This document shows positions 1 to 6,963 of a DNA stretch of 8,308 nt, one piece after another. Under the pieces are notes generated by a model. That model had not been told where the DNA came from and ran no database searches. It was given only the letters and a program-made list of their open reading frames with translations. This stretch comes from CAUZRD01 sp963582255 (GTDB taxonomy: Bacteria > Pseudomonadota > Alphaproteobacteria > Rhizobiales > TMED25): positions 1 through 8,308 of the forward strand of contig CAUZRD010000089.1 of assembly GCA_963582255.1 (NCBI GenBank), in the 5' to 3' direction. Every line of letters starts with the position of its first letter. Positions within the stretch are counted from its first letter, which is position 1. A program made the translations under genes and the position numbers.

Positions 1-2
1 GT

Positions 3-2162
3 GAATTGTTTGAAGCCGTGGATAGATGGCAGGGCGAAGCCATAAATCACATAGGAGACGTGAGAAAACGAGAAATCCGAATGAATGAGGCTGGGGCGAA
101 AACAGCGTGGGAAAGAACATTAGCCATACTTTTCAATCCTGTCCTTATACCACCGGTCCATGGCATTGAAGCTGGTACGGGTATCGGTAAAAGCCATGAA
201 ATGCGTAAAACTCTCGAAGTACTTATCTGGGCCTTACCCCCGGGGCATTGCATTTTTATTGCCGTTCCTAACCACAATTTATCTGAAGAAATGACAGAAT
301 TGATTAGATCTCAAGGTATCTCTGCGGCGGTATATCGAGGTCTATCGGCGCAAGATCCAGATAGTCCGAAAAACAAGATGTGCCGAATTGCTGCAGATGC
401 CGAAGCTTTGCGTCGTGGAGGAAGTAAGATGTCAGATCTGTGTAATGAATGCCCACATGCCGGAGTTTGTGGATGGCAACGGCAAAGCAAGCTCGAGGCA
501 CAAGTATGGGTGGGTGCGCACAATCTCCTTTTTCACCCGAGGCCAGATGCAATACCAGCCATTGATTATGTCATTGTCGATGAGAGCCCCATTTCAGTTG
601 GACTAAATGGATTTTCACCGACCGACAGGCTCTCGGTGTCACCGTCACAATTGCGACACAGGGCACATAAGGGAGGCAATTTACTCGGTTTGGCGCGTAA
701 TAAACTGGCAGATGCAATTGAGAACGGATCAATAAATGAGCCTTTAATTAGAGAAAACTTTGATCTGCAGATTGGTACCGATATTAGGAAGATCCGTAGG
801 TTTGTTTATGCTGAGATAAAGAAGGTCAGTGTGTGTGGTGGATCGTCTAGACAAGCCCTTCAGAAGGCGATTGAAGAGGCCAATTACAATCGACGTCGAC
901 TTGTTGAAGTGGAGATTTGGAATGCCCTAAGAAATCTAGACGAGGATAATCCAATTCCTGGCCTTCGTATTGAAGCTTCAGAAAATATTGACAGTGCATC
1001 TGAACATCATTTACGCCTTCGCCAGCGACGTGAGATCCACTCAGACTTTCAAAAACCAACCCTCATCTTAGATGCGACGCCAAACTGGGAGGCTTATCAG
1101 ACGTTTTGGAATATCAACCAAACCACCAAAATAGAAGCTGCCCTGCCCCACGTTAATTTCCTGCAAATCACATGGTCTGCAGCGCGAGCGAAACTACTCA
1201 CCGAAACCGAAACGTCGAATAACAACTGCACTCGAATGCTGCATTACATCGAAAGTCGATCTGTTAATTTTAGGAAGGTGCTAGTTATCTGCCAAATGGG
1301 TTTAGAAAAGAAGTTCCATGAATTATTGCCTGAGAATGTCCAAATATCACACTTCAACGCTGTTAGAGGATTGGATCTTTGGGGGGATGTTGACTGTCTA
1401 ATTATGATTGGCCGAACTCAACCACCTCCTGTTGTAGCTGAGATGCAGGCTGAGGTTATATTCGATAAGGTTCCGGTTAGTTTGGGGGATGCTTATTATT
1501 CAAAGAAAGATGTAGGCCTCACAGTAACAGATGTGGAAGTGAGCAACGGCATCCAAATGGAGTACCACCCTGACAGTAAATCTGAAGTCATGCGGTGGCT
1601 CATATGTGAAGCGGAACTCATCCAGGCTATTGGCAGAGCTCGTGGTGTAAACCGCACTGAAGATAATCCGCTCCAGATCGATATAATTGGAACCGTGCCA
1701 TTGCCGTTCACGATTGATGAGGTAATGAGTTTAGATGAAGCTAAACCTGATCCGCTTGAGATCATGGCAGGGCGAGGCGTAATACTGAATTGTGATCCGT
1801 CAGCAAAGGGCGCATCCAAAGTTATTTCTGCAATGTTACCGGATCTATACGGCACGCCAGACGCAGTTAAATCAGCTAGAAATCGCTCACGGTGTCAAAC
1901 GCCTAAGTATATATATTACTTAGGCAAACGACACCGTGAGAGAAAAATCCGTGATAATTGGCACTCAGACCGTCTCAAGCTCTCCGACAGCCGATATGCG
2001 GTTCCGGTTATGGTTCGGCGAAGGTTATGGCGTATTCTTCGTCCCGGTGAAACACCGCCTGCAAATGCCCGGGGTTCAATATTGGGCGGTGTCACCTATG
2101 TTCTGGAGCCTCTCCTGCCTGAGGAATTCAGGGGTAATGCTGGTTACATTCTCAAGAAATAA
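3..2162 (+). CDS. DinG/XPD-like superfamily 2 helicase with Fe-S-type cysteine cluster, 5' end outside window
   Basis: Probable ATP-dependent DNA helicase. Numbering residues from the first possible start, a TTG at position 6, the sequence shows: Walker A EAGTGIGKS at 55-63; four cysteines C126, C146, C149 and C155 (CX19CX2CX5C) between Walker A and B, where DinG and XPD helicases bind a 4Fe-4S cluster; Walker B VIVDESP at 189-195; a DATPN motif at 356-360; an HFNAVRGLDLW segment at 449-459 followed by IGRTQPPP, like motif V; and motif VI QAIGRARG at 540-547. The C-terminal ~100 residues are basic and unassigned. The frame is open to the left edge and no ribosome binding site is visible, so the real protein probably starts upstream and may carry a further N-terminal domain such as a primase. 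The gene looks more AT-rich than the MFS gene at 2577-3968, which suggests transfer. Such proteins occur on plasmids, phages and integrative elements. The helicase call is firm; the subfamily and biological role are inferred. Confidence 0.8.
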   Translation, partial: ELFEAVDRWQGEAINHIGDVRKREIRMNEAGAKTAWERTLAILFNPVLIPPVHGIEAGTGIGKSHEMRKTLEVLIWALPPGHCIFIAVPNHNLSEEMTELIRSQGISAAVYRGLSAQDPDSPKNKMCRIAADAEALRRGGSKMSDLCNECPHAGVCGWQRQSKLEAQVWVGAHNLLFHPRPDAIPAIDYVIVDESPISVGLNGFSPTDRLSVSPSQLRHRAHKGGNLLGLARNKLADAIENGSINEPLIRENFDLQIGTDIRKIRRFVYAEIKKVSVCGGSSRQALQKAIEEANYNRRRLVEVEIWNALRNLDEDNPIPGLRIEASENIDSASEHHLRLRQRREIHSDFQKPTLILDATPNWEAYQTFWNINQTTKIEAALPHVNFLQITWSAARAKLLTETETSNNNCTRMLHYIESRSVNFRKVLVICQMGLEKKFHELLPENVQISHFNAVRGLDLWGDVDCLIMIGRTQPPPVVAEMQAEVIFDKVPVSLGDAYYSKKDVGLTVTDVEVSNGIQMEYHPDSKSEVMRWLICEAELIQAIGRARGVNRTEDNPLQIDIIGTVPLPFTIDEVMSLDEAKPDPLEIMAGRGVILNCDPSAKGASKVISAMLPDLYGTPDAVKSARNRSRCQTPKYIYYLGKRHRERKIRDNWHSDRLKLSDSRYAVPVMVRRRLWRILRPGETPPANARGSILGGVTYVLEPLLPEEFRGNAGYILKK
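1886..1940. repeat. Nested 55-bp inverted repeat inside the helicase gene
   Basis: Outer arms CTCACGGTGTC (1886-1896) and GACACCGTGAG (1930-1940) are perfect 11-bp reverse complements. Inner arms GCCTAAGTA (1901-1909) and TACTTAGGC (1917-1925) are perfect 9-bp reverse complements around a 7-base TATATAT centre. The two pairs are separated on each side by the same four bases, AAAC, which do not pair. In total 20 base pairs are symmetric about position 1913. The repeat stays in frame with the helicase, covering roughly residues 628-645. An inverted repeat with a short AT-rich centre is the form of a dimeric regulator site or a tyrosine-recombinase core site; neither role is shown. Confidence 0.85.
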
Positions 2163-2276
2163 GACGATCCTATTTAAAGAATTAGGTATCCACTGCAGTC
2201 TTCCCAGCTCTCAGGTTTTACAGTAAATCTGGTAGAGGTTCTGAAAGGTGTATTTGTATAGATCGCACCTATTAGC

Positions 2277-2291
2277 TGAGAATGATTCTCA
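2277..2291. promoter_or_regulatory. Fur-box-like 7-1-7 palindrome
   Basis: TGAGAATGATTCTCA is a perfect 7-1-7 inverted repeat. The Fur family core is commonly written TGATAATNATTATCA, so this site differs only by a symmetric change (T to G in one arm, A to C in the other). It lies between the convergent ends of the helicase and the HsdR remnant, so it sits before no visible gene. A very weak promoter-like pair, TTGTAT then GAGAAT 18 bases later on the plus strand, would place the palindrome over the -10 element. It may be a real Fur or Fur-family operator for an unrecognised small RNA, a leftover from rearrangement, or chance. Confidence 0.35.
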
Positions 2292-2295
2292 CTAA

Positions 2296-2325
2296 TATTA
2301 CCTACTATTACCTAACATTATCTTC
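2296..2325. repeat. Short 10-bp-period direct repeat
   Basis: TATTACCTA occurs at 2296-2304 and again at 2306-2314, exactly 10 bases later. A decayed third unit, CATTATCTT, follows at 2316-2324 with 6 of 9 matches. The spacing equals about one turn of the helix, and the array begins five bases after the Fur-like palindrome. The rest of the 2163-2337 spacer shows no tRNA, convincing terminator or open frame. The repeat may be a cooperative protein-binding array or simple AT-rich sequence. Confidence 0.4.
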
Positions 2326-2337
2326 ACAGAAATACTT

Positions 2338-2589
2338 TTAATAGTACTCTTTGATATATGCGTATGCCCGATCAAACAGAACTTGGTCGGTATGAAGCTT
2401 ATATTTAAGTAACGCTTTTCGGAGTGATCTCTGGACTTCTCGCTCTCCGCCTGTGGTCGTTTGCCAACCATCAAAACTGACGACACGCACAATGGCGTCA
2501 ATGTCTGCAACAATCCGCTCTATAACCGCCGGGGTTTCACCATTCTTTAATTCTAAAAACAATTCCGTCAGCGCGTTTATATCGGCCAT
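2338..2589 (-). pseudogene. hsdR: C-terminal remnant of type I restriction subunit HsdR
   Basis: These 83 codons resemble the extreme C-terminus of type I restriction endonuclease subunit R: NGETPAVIERIVADID, then SFDGWQTTTGGEREVQ, then ALLKYKLHTDQ and a final YAYIKEYY. In full HsdR (about 1000 residues) this end is a helical region that docks on the methyltransferase core. The nuclease and helicase motor domains are absent, so the fragment cannot cut DNA. The only ATG (2589) lies 13 bases inside the end of the MFS gene, in another frame, and has no visible ribosome binding site. The HsdR-like sequence begins within a few residues of that ATG, so the junction nearly coincides with the MFS stop. 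It is most likely debris of a lost restriction system; a translated small decoy protein is possible but unsupported. Confidence 0.75.
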
Positions 2590-3968
2590 CTTGGGTGATG
2601 TTGATCGATAACAAATTCGTGGCGGTGGCGGATCTGGTGGTGCACGTGTGCGTGCCGATGGGGTTCCGGGCCTTCCCATCCTTCGTGTTCATGCTGGTGG
2701 TGTTCGCAGTGCATGTGAGAATGCTCATGATCGGCGGTATCATGATTATGGTCTAATTCAAGCGGGTCACGCTGCGGCCACTGCGTAAACGCAATCAGGA
2801 CACTTGCCAACGCGAATACGGCAAGAACAGAAAACGCAATATCAAGCCCGAAGCGCGCCCCAACCCAACCCGCCACTGGGTATGTGACCAACCAGCATGC
2901 ATGTGTTAATGCGAACTGCGCCGCGTACACTGCGGGACGATCAACGCTATGCGATGAGCGCCGCAACAAACGATCGGACGGCGTCAGTACCATCGATCTG
3001 GCAACACCGATCAATGCCCAAATGACCGCCACCATGGCGTAATTCGCTGCGCTCGCCCCACCGCCAAGGCACACGACCAGTAGAGCAGCCCCGGCAATCA
3101 TCACCGTCCGATCCGACCATATTTTCAGCATGGCTGGCAACATCACCGCAACAATAATAGATCCGACCCCCGAGGCCGCCATTAGCAACGCGACATCGCT
3201 CTCGTTACCTCCCAGCTTCATGCGCACAATTACCACTGTATTGACGATGACCATGGCACCTGCTGCGGCAACGACGGCATGGAGGGCTAAAAGCCCCCGC
3301 AATCGTGGCGTTTTGACGAATAGGCGAAGGCCGTAGCTCACCCGCGTCTGAATTCCGCCGATGCGTTCCGGGGTTACTGCAGCAGGAAGAGACGTCGATA
3401 GAACAAGGGCTGCGGACGCTAGGAAACCGAGTATCGTCCCCGCGAAAAGCCAATGAAAGCTAATCACCGTCAAGAGCGTAGCCGCGATGGACGGACTTAA
3501 CAGCATCTCCAGATCATATGCAATACGCGATAGCGATAGCCCTTTTGTGTAGAGTGGCTCATCTGTGAGGACATCAGGTATTGTCGCCCGGAATGTCGGC
3601 GTGAATGCGGCTGAGCCAGATTGCAGTAAAAATACGAGGACATACACCTGCCAGATCTGATCAACAAACGGCAGTGCCAAAACAATACCGGCCCGCCCGA
3701 TATCGAGACAGACAAGAAAGCCACGTCTTGGGAACTGATGCGCGAATGCCCCGACGACCGGCGCAATGGTCACATAGGCGATCATCTTGATCGCAAGCGC
3801 GGTTCCAAGAACGATACCCGCGTCCTTGCCCGCCAGATCATACGCCAGCAAGGCCAAGGCAACCGTTGCCAGGCCACTTCCCACCAGCGACAAGACCTGG
3901 GCAGCGAAAAGATGGCGATAGGTGCGCACACCAAGCGGTGCCAATAACCCGGCACCAAAAGAGCGCAA
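2577..3968 (-). CDS. MFS transporter with histidine-rich C-terminal tail
   Basis: Probable inner-membrane exporter of the major facilitator superfamily. Residues ~15-400 are a series of hydrophobic segments fitting 11-12 helices. GAFAHQFPRRGF (73-84) matches the loop 2-3 signature of the superfamily with His replacing the usual Asp, and a conserved-looking TPSDRLLRRS stretch lies at 329-338. The last 58 residues (from ~406) contain 19 histidines, interrupted by an acidic GWEGPEP segment, and should lie in the cytoplasm. Similar tails occur in NreB/NrsD-type nickel-resistance exporters, so metal binding is plausible, though the substrate is unproven. Translation probably starts at TTG (3968), 14 bases after the stop of the isomerase-like gene; a TTG at codon 9 (3944) is an alternative and no strong ribosome binding site decides. 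The tight spacing suggests co-transcription. Its 3' end overlaps the HsdR remnant by 13 bases. Confidence 0.8.
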   Translation of the reverse strand: MRSFGAGLLAPLGVRTYRHLFAAQVLSLVGSGLATVALALLAYDLAGKDAGIVLGTALAIKMIAYVTIAPVVGAFAHQFPRRGFLVCLDIGRAGIVLALPFVDQIWQVYVLVFLLQSGSAAFTPTFRATIPDVLTDEPLYTKGLSLSRIAYDLEMLLSPSIAATLLTVISFHWLFAGTILGFLASAALVLSTSLPAAVTPERIGGIQTRVSYGLRLFVKTPRLRGLLALHAVVAAAGAMVIVNTVVIVRMKLGGNESDVALLMAASGVGSIIVAVMLPAMLKIWSDRTVMIAGAALLVVCLGGGASAANYAMVAVIWALIGVARSMVLTPSDRLLRRSSHSVDRPAVYAAQFALTHACWLVTYPVAGWVGARFGLDIAFSVLAVFALASVLIAFTQWPQRDPLELDHNHDTADHEHSHMHCEHHQHEHEGWEGPEPHRHAHVHHQIRHRHEFVIDQHHPRWPI

Positions 3969-3982
3969 TATCCGTTCTGCAA

Positions 3983-4795
3983 TCAGCTTGGGAACTTCTC
4001 GACTTGGAATTCGCGACCACGGAGCATATCGTCGAGCGAGCCGAACGCATTCGTGTAATGACCCGTGAACCCCGTAGCCTCGACCCGGCGGAACATGTCC
4101 GTCCAGTCGATAATGCCTTCGCCAGGCTGCATATGCACTTCGTATTCGCCGTTGTTGTCGGCCATCCGAATCTCACCTAGAAGCCCCGTCGGGCCGTCTT
4201 CAAGAAAACCGGCGATCCCTTCAGGCACCAAGGTCGCATGGTTGATCGTGAACGACCACCCAAGGCTTGGTGAATTGAGGTGATCAAAGTAATACATTGT
4301 CTCCTCGAGGTTATGAGCCAGGTAATGTACCTCGGCGCGGTCGGGTTCCCAGTTCAGGTTTTCCAAAAGAATTCGCGCGCCCTTTGTTTCGGCATATCCG
4401 AGAATCCGTTTAAGCCGCTCAAGACCGACCTCCATTCGCTTTTTAACATCGTCGGTAAAATGATATCCTGCGTGGACGACGATCCATTTGGCGTCAAGAA
4501 GAGCATAAGCGTCAATGTAGGCCTTGAGATATTCATCCACGGCCTCAAACATGAACGGCGAAAACTCGGAAACATTTACTGACGATAAGGTGTGAAGCCC
4601 AAGTTGAATACCATGTGCCGCACATTTTTTCCGGATCGGCGCACACCGCGCTTCGTCAAAGGACTGCAGCGCATTGGGTTCGACGTCGATCTGACAATCG
4701 ATAAAGGTGATTTTGTTGTCGATTGCCCATTGGACGGCATCTTCGACGGAAAGTTTCCGACCGCAGTCAATACCAATTCGATCACGAATGTTCAT
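3983..4795 (-). CDS. Sugar phosphate isomerase/epimerase-like TIM-barrel protein
   Basis: This 270-residue cytoplasmic protein has the length and alternating pattern of the xylose isomerase-like / AP endonuclease family 2 TIM barrel. Strand-end motifs visible are LGLHTLS (65-71), WIVVHAGYHF (104-113), ILLENLNW with E145, FTINHATL with H186, and ADNNGEYEVHMQPGEGIIDW (212-231) with H221. The PGEG.IDW element is typical of the family. Two usual metal-ligand positions look altered: the Asp of the common LDxGHA motif aligns with Thr184, and the C-terminal Glu aligns with Asn249 in HYTNAFG. It may therefore bind metal differently or not be a classical isomerase. Translation starts at ATG 4795, with AAAGG eight bases upstream. 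The gene follows dctM after 137 bases and precedes the MFS gene by 14. Placement beside TRAP genes suggests it acts on the imported compound; the substrate is unknown. Confidence 0.75.
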   Translation of the reverse strand: MNIRDRIGIDCGRKLSVEDAVQWAIDNKITFIDCQIDVEPNALQSFDEARCAPIRKKCAAHGIQLGLHTLSSVNVSEFSPFMFEAVDEYLKAYIDAYALLDAKWIVVHAGYHFTDDVKKRMEVGLERLKRILGYAETKGARILLENLNWEPDRAEVHYLAHNLEETMYYFDHLNSPSLGWSFTINHATLVPEGIAGFLEDGPTGLLGEIRMADNNGEYEVHMQPGEGIIDWTDMFRRVEATGFTGHYTNAFGSLDDMLRGREFQVEKFPS

Positions 4796-4880
4796 TAGGA
4801 TTACCTTTCGTATTAAAATAAAATAACTAATTTGTATCGACTAGAGCATTCTCCGTTCACTTCAAAAACTTTTTCTCATT

Positions 4881-4909
4881 ATTATACCGCAAATGCGTCG
4901 TCGAAGATA
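4881..4909 (-). promoter_or_regulatory. Possible internal promoter before the isomerase-like gene
   Basis: The 137-bp gap between dctM and the isomerase-like gene contains a perfect TATAAT on the minus strand (4886 down to 4881), about 85 bases upstream of the ATG. The position 17 bases further upstream, TATCTT (4909-4904), is a poor -35 box, so an activator or a non-standard promoter would be needed. The gap also holds two inverted-repeat pairs: CTAGAGCA at 4841-4848 with TGCTCTAG at 4929-4936, and GCAAAT at 4889-4894 with ATTTGC at 4926-4931. The pairs share bases, so they could not form together. Confidence 0.22.
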
Positions 4910-4932
4910 GCTCCATCATCTCGGGATTTGCT

Positions 4933-6222
4933 CTAGTTTCGCAGCACTTCGGGTAACCATGTCGCGACCGCTGGAACCGCAATCGCGAACAACATAAATG
5001 CGATTATTCCCAGTAAAAAGGGCATGTTGGCACGCAGTACACGTATTTGATCAACATCTGCGATCTTGCCCGCGATGATCAGCGCAATTGCCATTGGCGG
5101 TGTGACCTGACCAATGACGACCGAGATCACCATCAAGACGCCAAAGTGCACCAGATCAATATTGTAGGTGATTAAGGTCGGTAAAATGATCGGTATCAGC
5201 ACCGGAATTAACGGATCCAGGATCATCCCGGCGACGATGGCAAGCAACACAAGAGCCAAAATTTTGAGAAACTCACTATCGTAAACGACGACCAGGTCAA
5301 TCAATTGGACCAGAAATTCCGGCACATGTGCGTTCGTGAGACCGGCACCAAGCGCAAACGACAAACCAACAATTATTAGCAACTCGCCACTCAACTGGAC
5401 GGCATTAACGAGAACGCGGTATAGACCCCTCAGGGTCAATGCTCGGTGCACGACCATTGACAGAAACAAGGCATAGACGACGGCGAAAGCACCGGCCTCG
5501 GAAGGCGTAAACAAACCAACCACCATGCCGCCGACGATGATCAGCGGCAAACCAAACGGCAGGATCGCACGCTTGCCGGTACGCCACACCTCGTGCAGGG
5601 AGAACGCAGCATAGGGTAGCCAGCCGCGTTTTCGGGCGAGATAGGCGACAATCAGCATCTGACTGAGGGCCAACAACAATCCGGGAATAATGCCGGCAAG
5701 GAACAAGGCCCCGAGCGACACACCGGTGATGGCTGAATACAAGATCATCGGCGAACTTGGTGGAATCATCGGACCAATACCCGACGACGAAGCTGTCAAT
5801 GCAGCGGCGAAGTCTGCCGGATAATTATTTTTCTTCATTGCCGGAATAACAATTGATCCGGTCCCCGCGAGGTCCGCCGTCGATGAGCCGATCATGCCGC
5901 CAAAGAACATACTTGTTACGACATTTACATGTGCGAGGCCGCCGCGCATGGACCCGACGATGGCGCGGGCAAATTCAAATAACCGGCCGGAAATGCCACC
6001 GGCGTTCATCAACCCTCCCGCCAGCACAAAAAGCGGCAAGGCGATTAAAACAAATCTGCCGAGACCGGACATGATTGTCTGTGGCATTGTTAATGCCCAC
6101 GCACCTGACAGATAAAAATTCAGGAACGCTGCGCCAGCCACCGAAACCAACATCGGTACGCGCAGCATCAGCAGCCCGCACAATATCATGATCGAGAGCC
6201 CGGCCCCTAAAAGTGGTGTCAT
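4933..6222 (-). CDS. dctM: TRAP transporter large permease subunit, DctM type
   Basis: The large membrane subunit of a tripartite ATP-independent periplasmic transporter, which couples uptake to the sodium or proton gradient. At 429 residues it has the normal length and is hydrophobic throughout, fitting about 12 helices. Family signatures are clear: FFGGMIGSSTADLAGTGSIV followed by IPAM, then SSSGIGPMIPPSSPMILYSA, then LFLAGIIPG, and in the second half ILDPLIPVLIPIILPTL, HFGVLMV and IGQVTPPMAIALII, which mirrors the first half as expected for the inverted-repeat fold. The start is taken as ATG 6222 because it overlaps the dctQ stop as ATGA and has GGAGGA (6236-6231) eight bases upstream; an in-frame start 45 bases further upstream would give a poor N-terminus inside dctQ. 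The overlap implies translational coupling and an equal ratio with DctQ. Confidence 0.95.
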   Translation of the reverse strand: MTPLLGAGLSIMILCGLLMLRVPMLVSVAGAAFLNFYLSGAWALTMPQTIMSGLGRFVLIALPLFVLAGGLMNAGGISGRLFEFARAIVGSMRGGLAHVNVVTSMFFGGMIGSSTADLAGTGSIVIPAMKKNNYPADFAAALTASSSGIGPMIPPSSPMILYSAITGVSLGALFLAGIIPGLLLALSQMLIVAYLARKRGWLPYAAFSLHEVWRTGKRAILPFGLPLIIVGGMVVGLFTPSEAGAFAVVYALFLSMVVHRALTLRGLYRVLVNAVQLSGELLIIVGLSFALGAGLTNAHVPEFLVQLIDLVVVYDSEFLKILALVLLAIVAGMILDPLIPVLIPIILPTLITYNIDLVHFGVLMVISVVIGQVTPPMAIALIIAGKIADVDQIRVLRANMPFLLGIIAFMLFAIAVPAVATWLPEVLRN

Positions 6223-6827
6223 GCCCCCGCTCCTCCACCTGCCGCATTGTTGTGACGGATTTTCCATTCACGGTAAAATTCAGCGAGGTACGCCATCACC
6301 GCGCCCGCAGCACCAAACACAAGTGCCGACGTCGACCAGCCTACGGGCACCTCAACATAAAGTGCTACGTCACCGCCAAACAATCGGACAAAGTCCACTG
6401 AGACCCACGCCATCAACCCCAATACGGCGACATTGAAAGCGTATCCAAAGTTTGCGACCGCACCTTGCAAGTGAGGTGGAATTTTTTCAAAAAAGAAATC
6501 GATCTTGATCATCGTCCCACGCCGGACAGAGAGAAATACACCGGTCATGGCAAGCCATGGCATTGCCATTTGCACCATTTCTTCGGCCCACGAGAAGCTG
6601 TAATCCAAAGCATACCGTGAGGTTGCATTGGTAAAGACAATGATAACAATCGCAGCCAACGCTGTCACACCAACGATCTCAACAATTCGGTTTATAACCT
6701 GCTCGGCAATTGGCAACCCTTCATCAGGATTACCCAGTTCCATGCGTTGAGCGGCTTCTTCAATCTCTGCGGCGATATCACCGTCAGCCTCGTCGGAGCT
6801 CTTTCCAGCAGCGGGTTCGTCATTCAT
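6219..6827 (-). CDS. dctQ: TRAP transporter small permease subunit, DctQ type
   Basis: The small membrane subunit that partners DctM. It is 202 residues with four hydrophobic segments at roughly 48-67, 86-101, 127-149 and 166-185. The family signature SRYALDYSFSWAEEM (70-84), followed by WLAMTGVFLS and MIKIDFFF, is well conserved. The first ~40 residues are acidic and hydrophilic (rich in Asp, Glu and Ala) before the first membrane segment, longer than usual for DctQ. An ATG at codon 29 would remove most of this extension, but it has no better ribosome binding site than the weak CCGGA before ATG 6827. The C-terminus ends in a Gly/Ala-rich tail. The stop overlaps the dctM start by ATGA; 136 bases with a stem-loop separate the gene from dctP. 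Confidence 0.93.
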   Translation of the reverse strand: MNDEPAAGKSSDEADGDIAAEIEEAAQRMELGNPDEGLPIAEQVINRIVEIVGVTALAAIVIIVFTNATSRYALDYSFSWAEEMVQMAMPWLAMTGVFLSVRRGTMIKIDFFFEKIPPHLQGAVANFGYAFNVAVLGLMAWVSVDFVRLFGGDVALYVEVPVGWSTSALVFGAAGAVMAYLAEFYREWKIRHNNAAGGGAGA

Positions 6828-6909
6828 TATTAATGTCCGGCTTGCCGCAGCTAAACGCGGTCGGCCGTTCCTGTTGTTTCGTTGAATTTAAATCGTCGGG
6901 ACGAGTCGT

Positions 6910-6946
6910 AAAAAGACAGCTGGGGAGGCGCAACCGCGCATCCCCA
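6910..6946 (-). terminator. Stem-loop with U tract between dctP and dctQ
   Basis: On the minus strand TGGGGA (6946-6941) pairs with TCCCCA (6926-6921), followed inward by one mismatch and a GCGC/GCGC stem (6939-6936 with 6931-6928) around a four-base loop. Five Ts (6914-6910) follow six bases after the stem. It lies 17 bases after the dctP stop. The gap before the T run makes it an imperfect terminator, so it fits partial termination or protection of the dctP message, which would give more binding protein than membrane subunits. Confidence 0.55.
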
Positions 6947-6963
6947 AACAATGCCTTGGCAGG

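Noticed and set aside
1496..1855. A 119-codon open frame on the minus strand within the helicase
   Set aside because: It lies wholly antisense to a well-supported gene, has no recognisable motifs and no ribosome binding site; it is a shadow frame.
2163..2337. Possible tRNA 3' end or attachment site in the spacer at the region boundary
   Set aside because: No GGTTCRA-type T-loop or matching direct repeat flanking the region could be found, so no att site is called.
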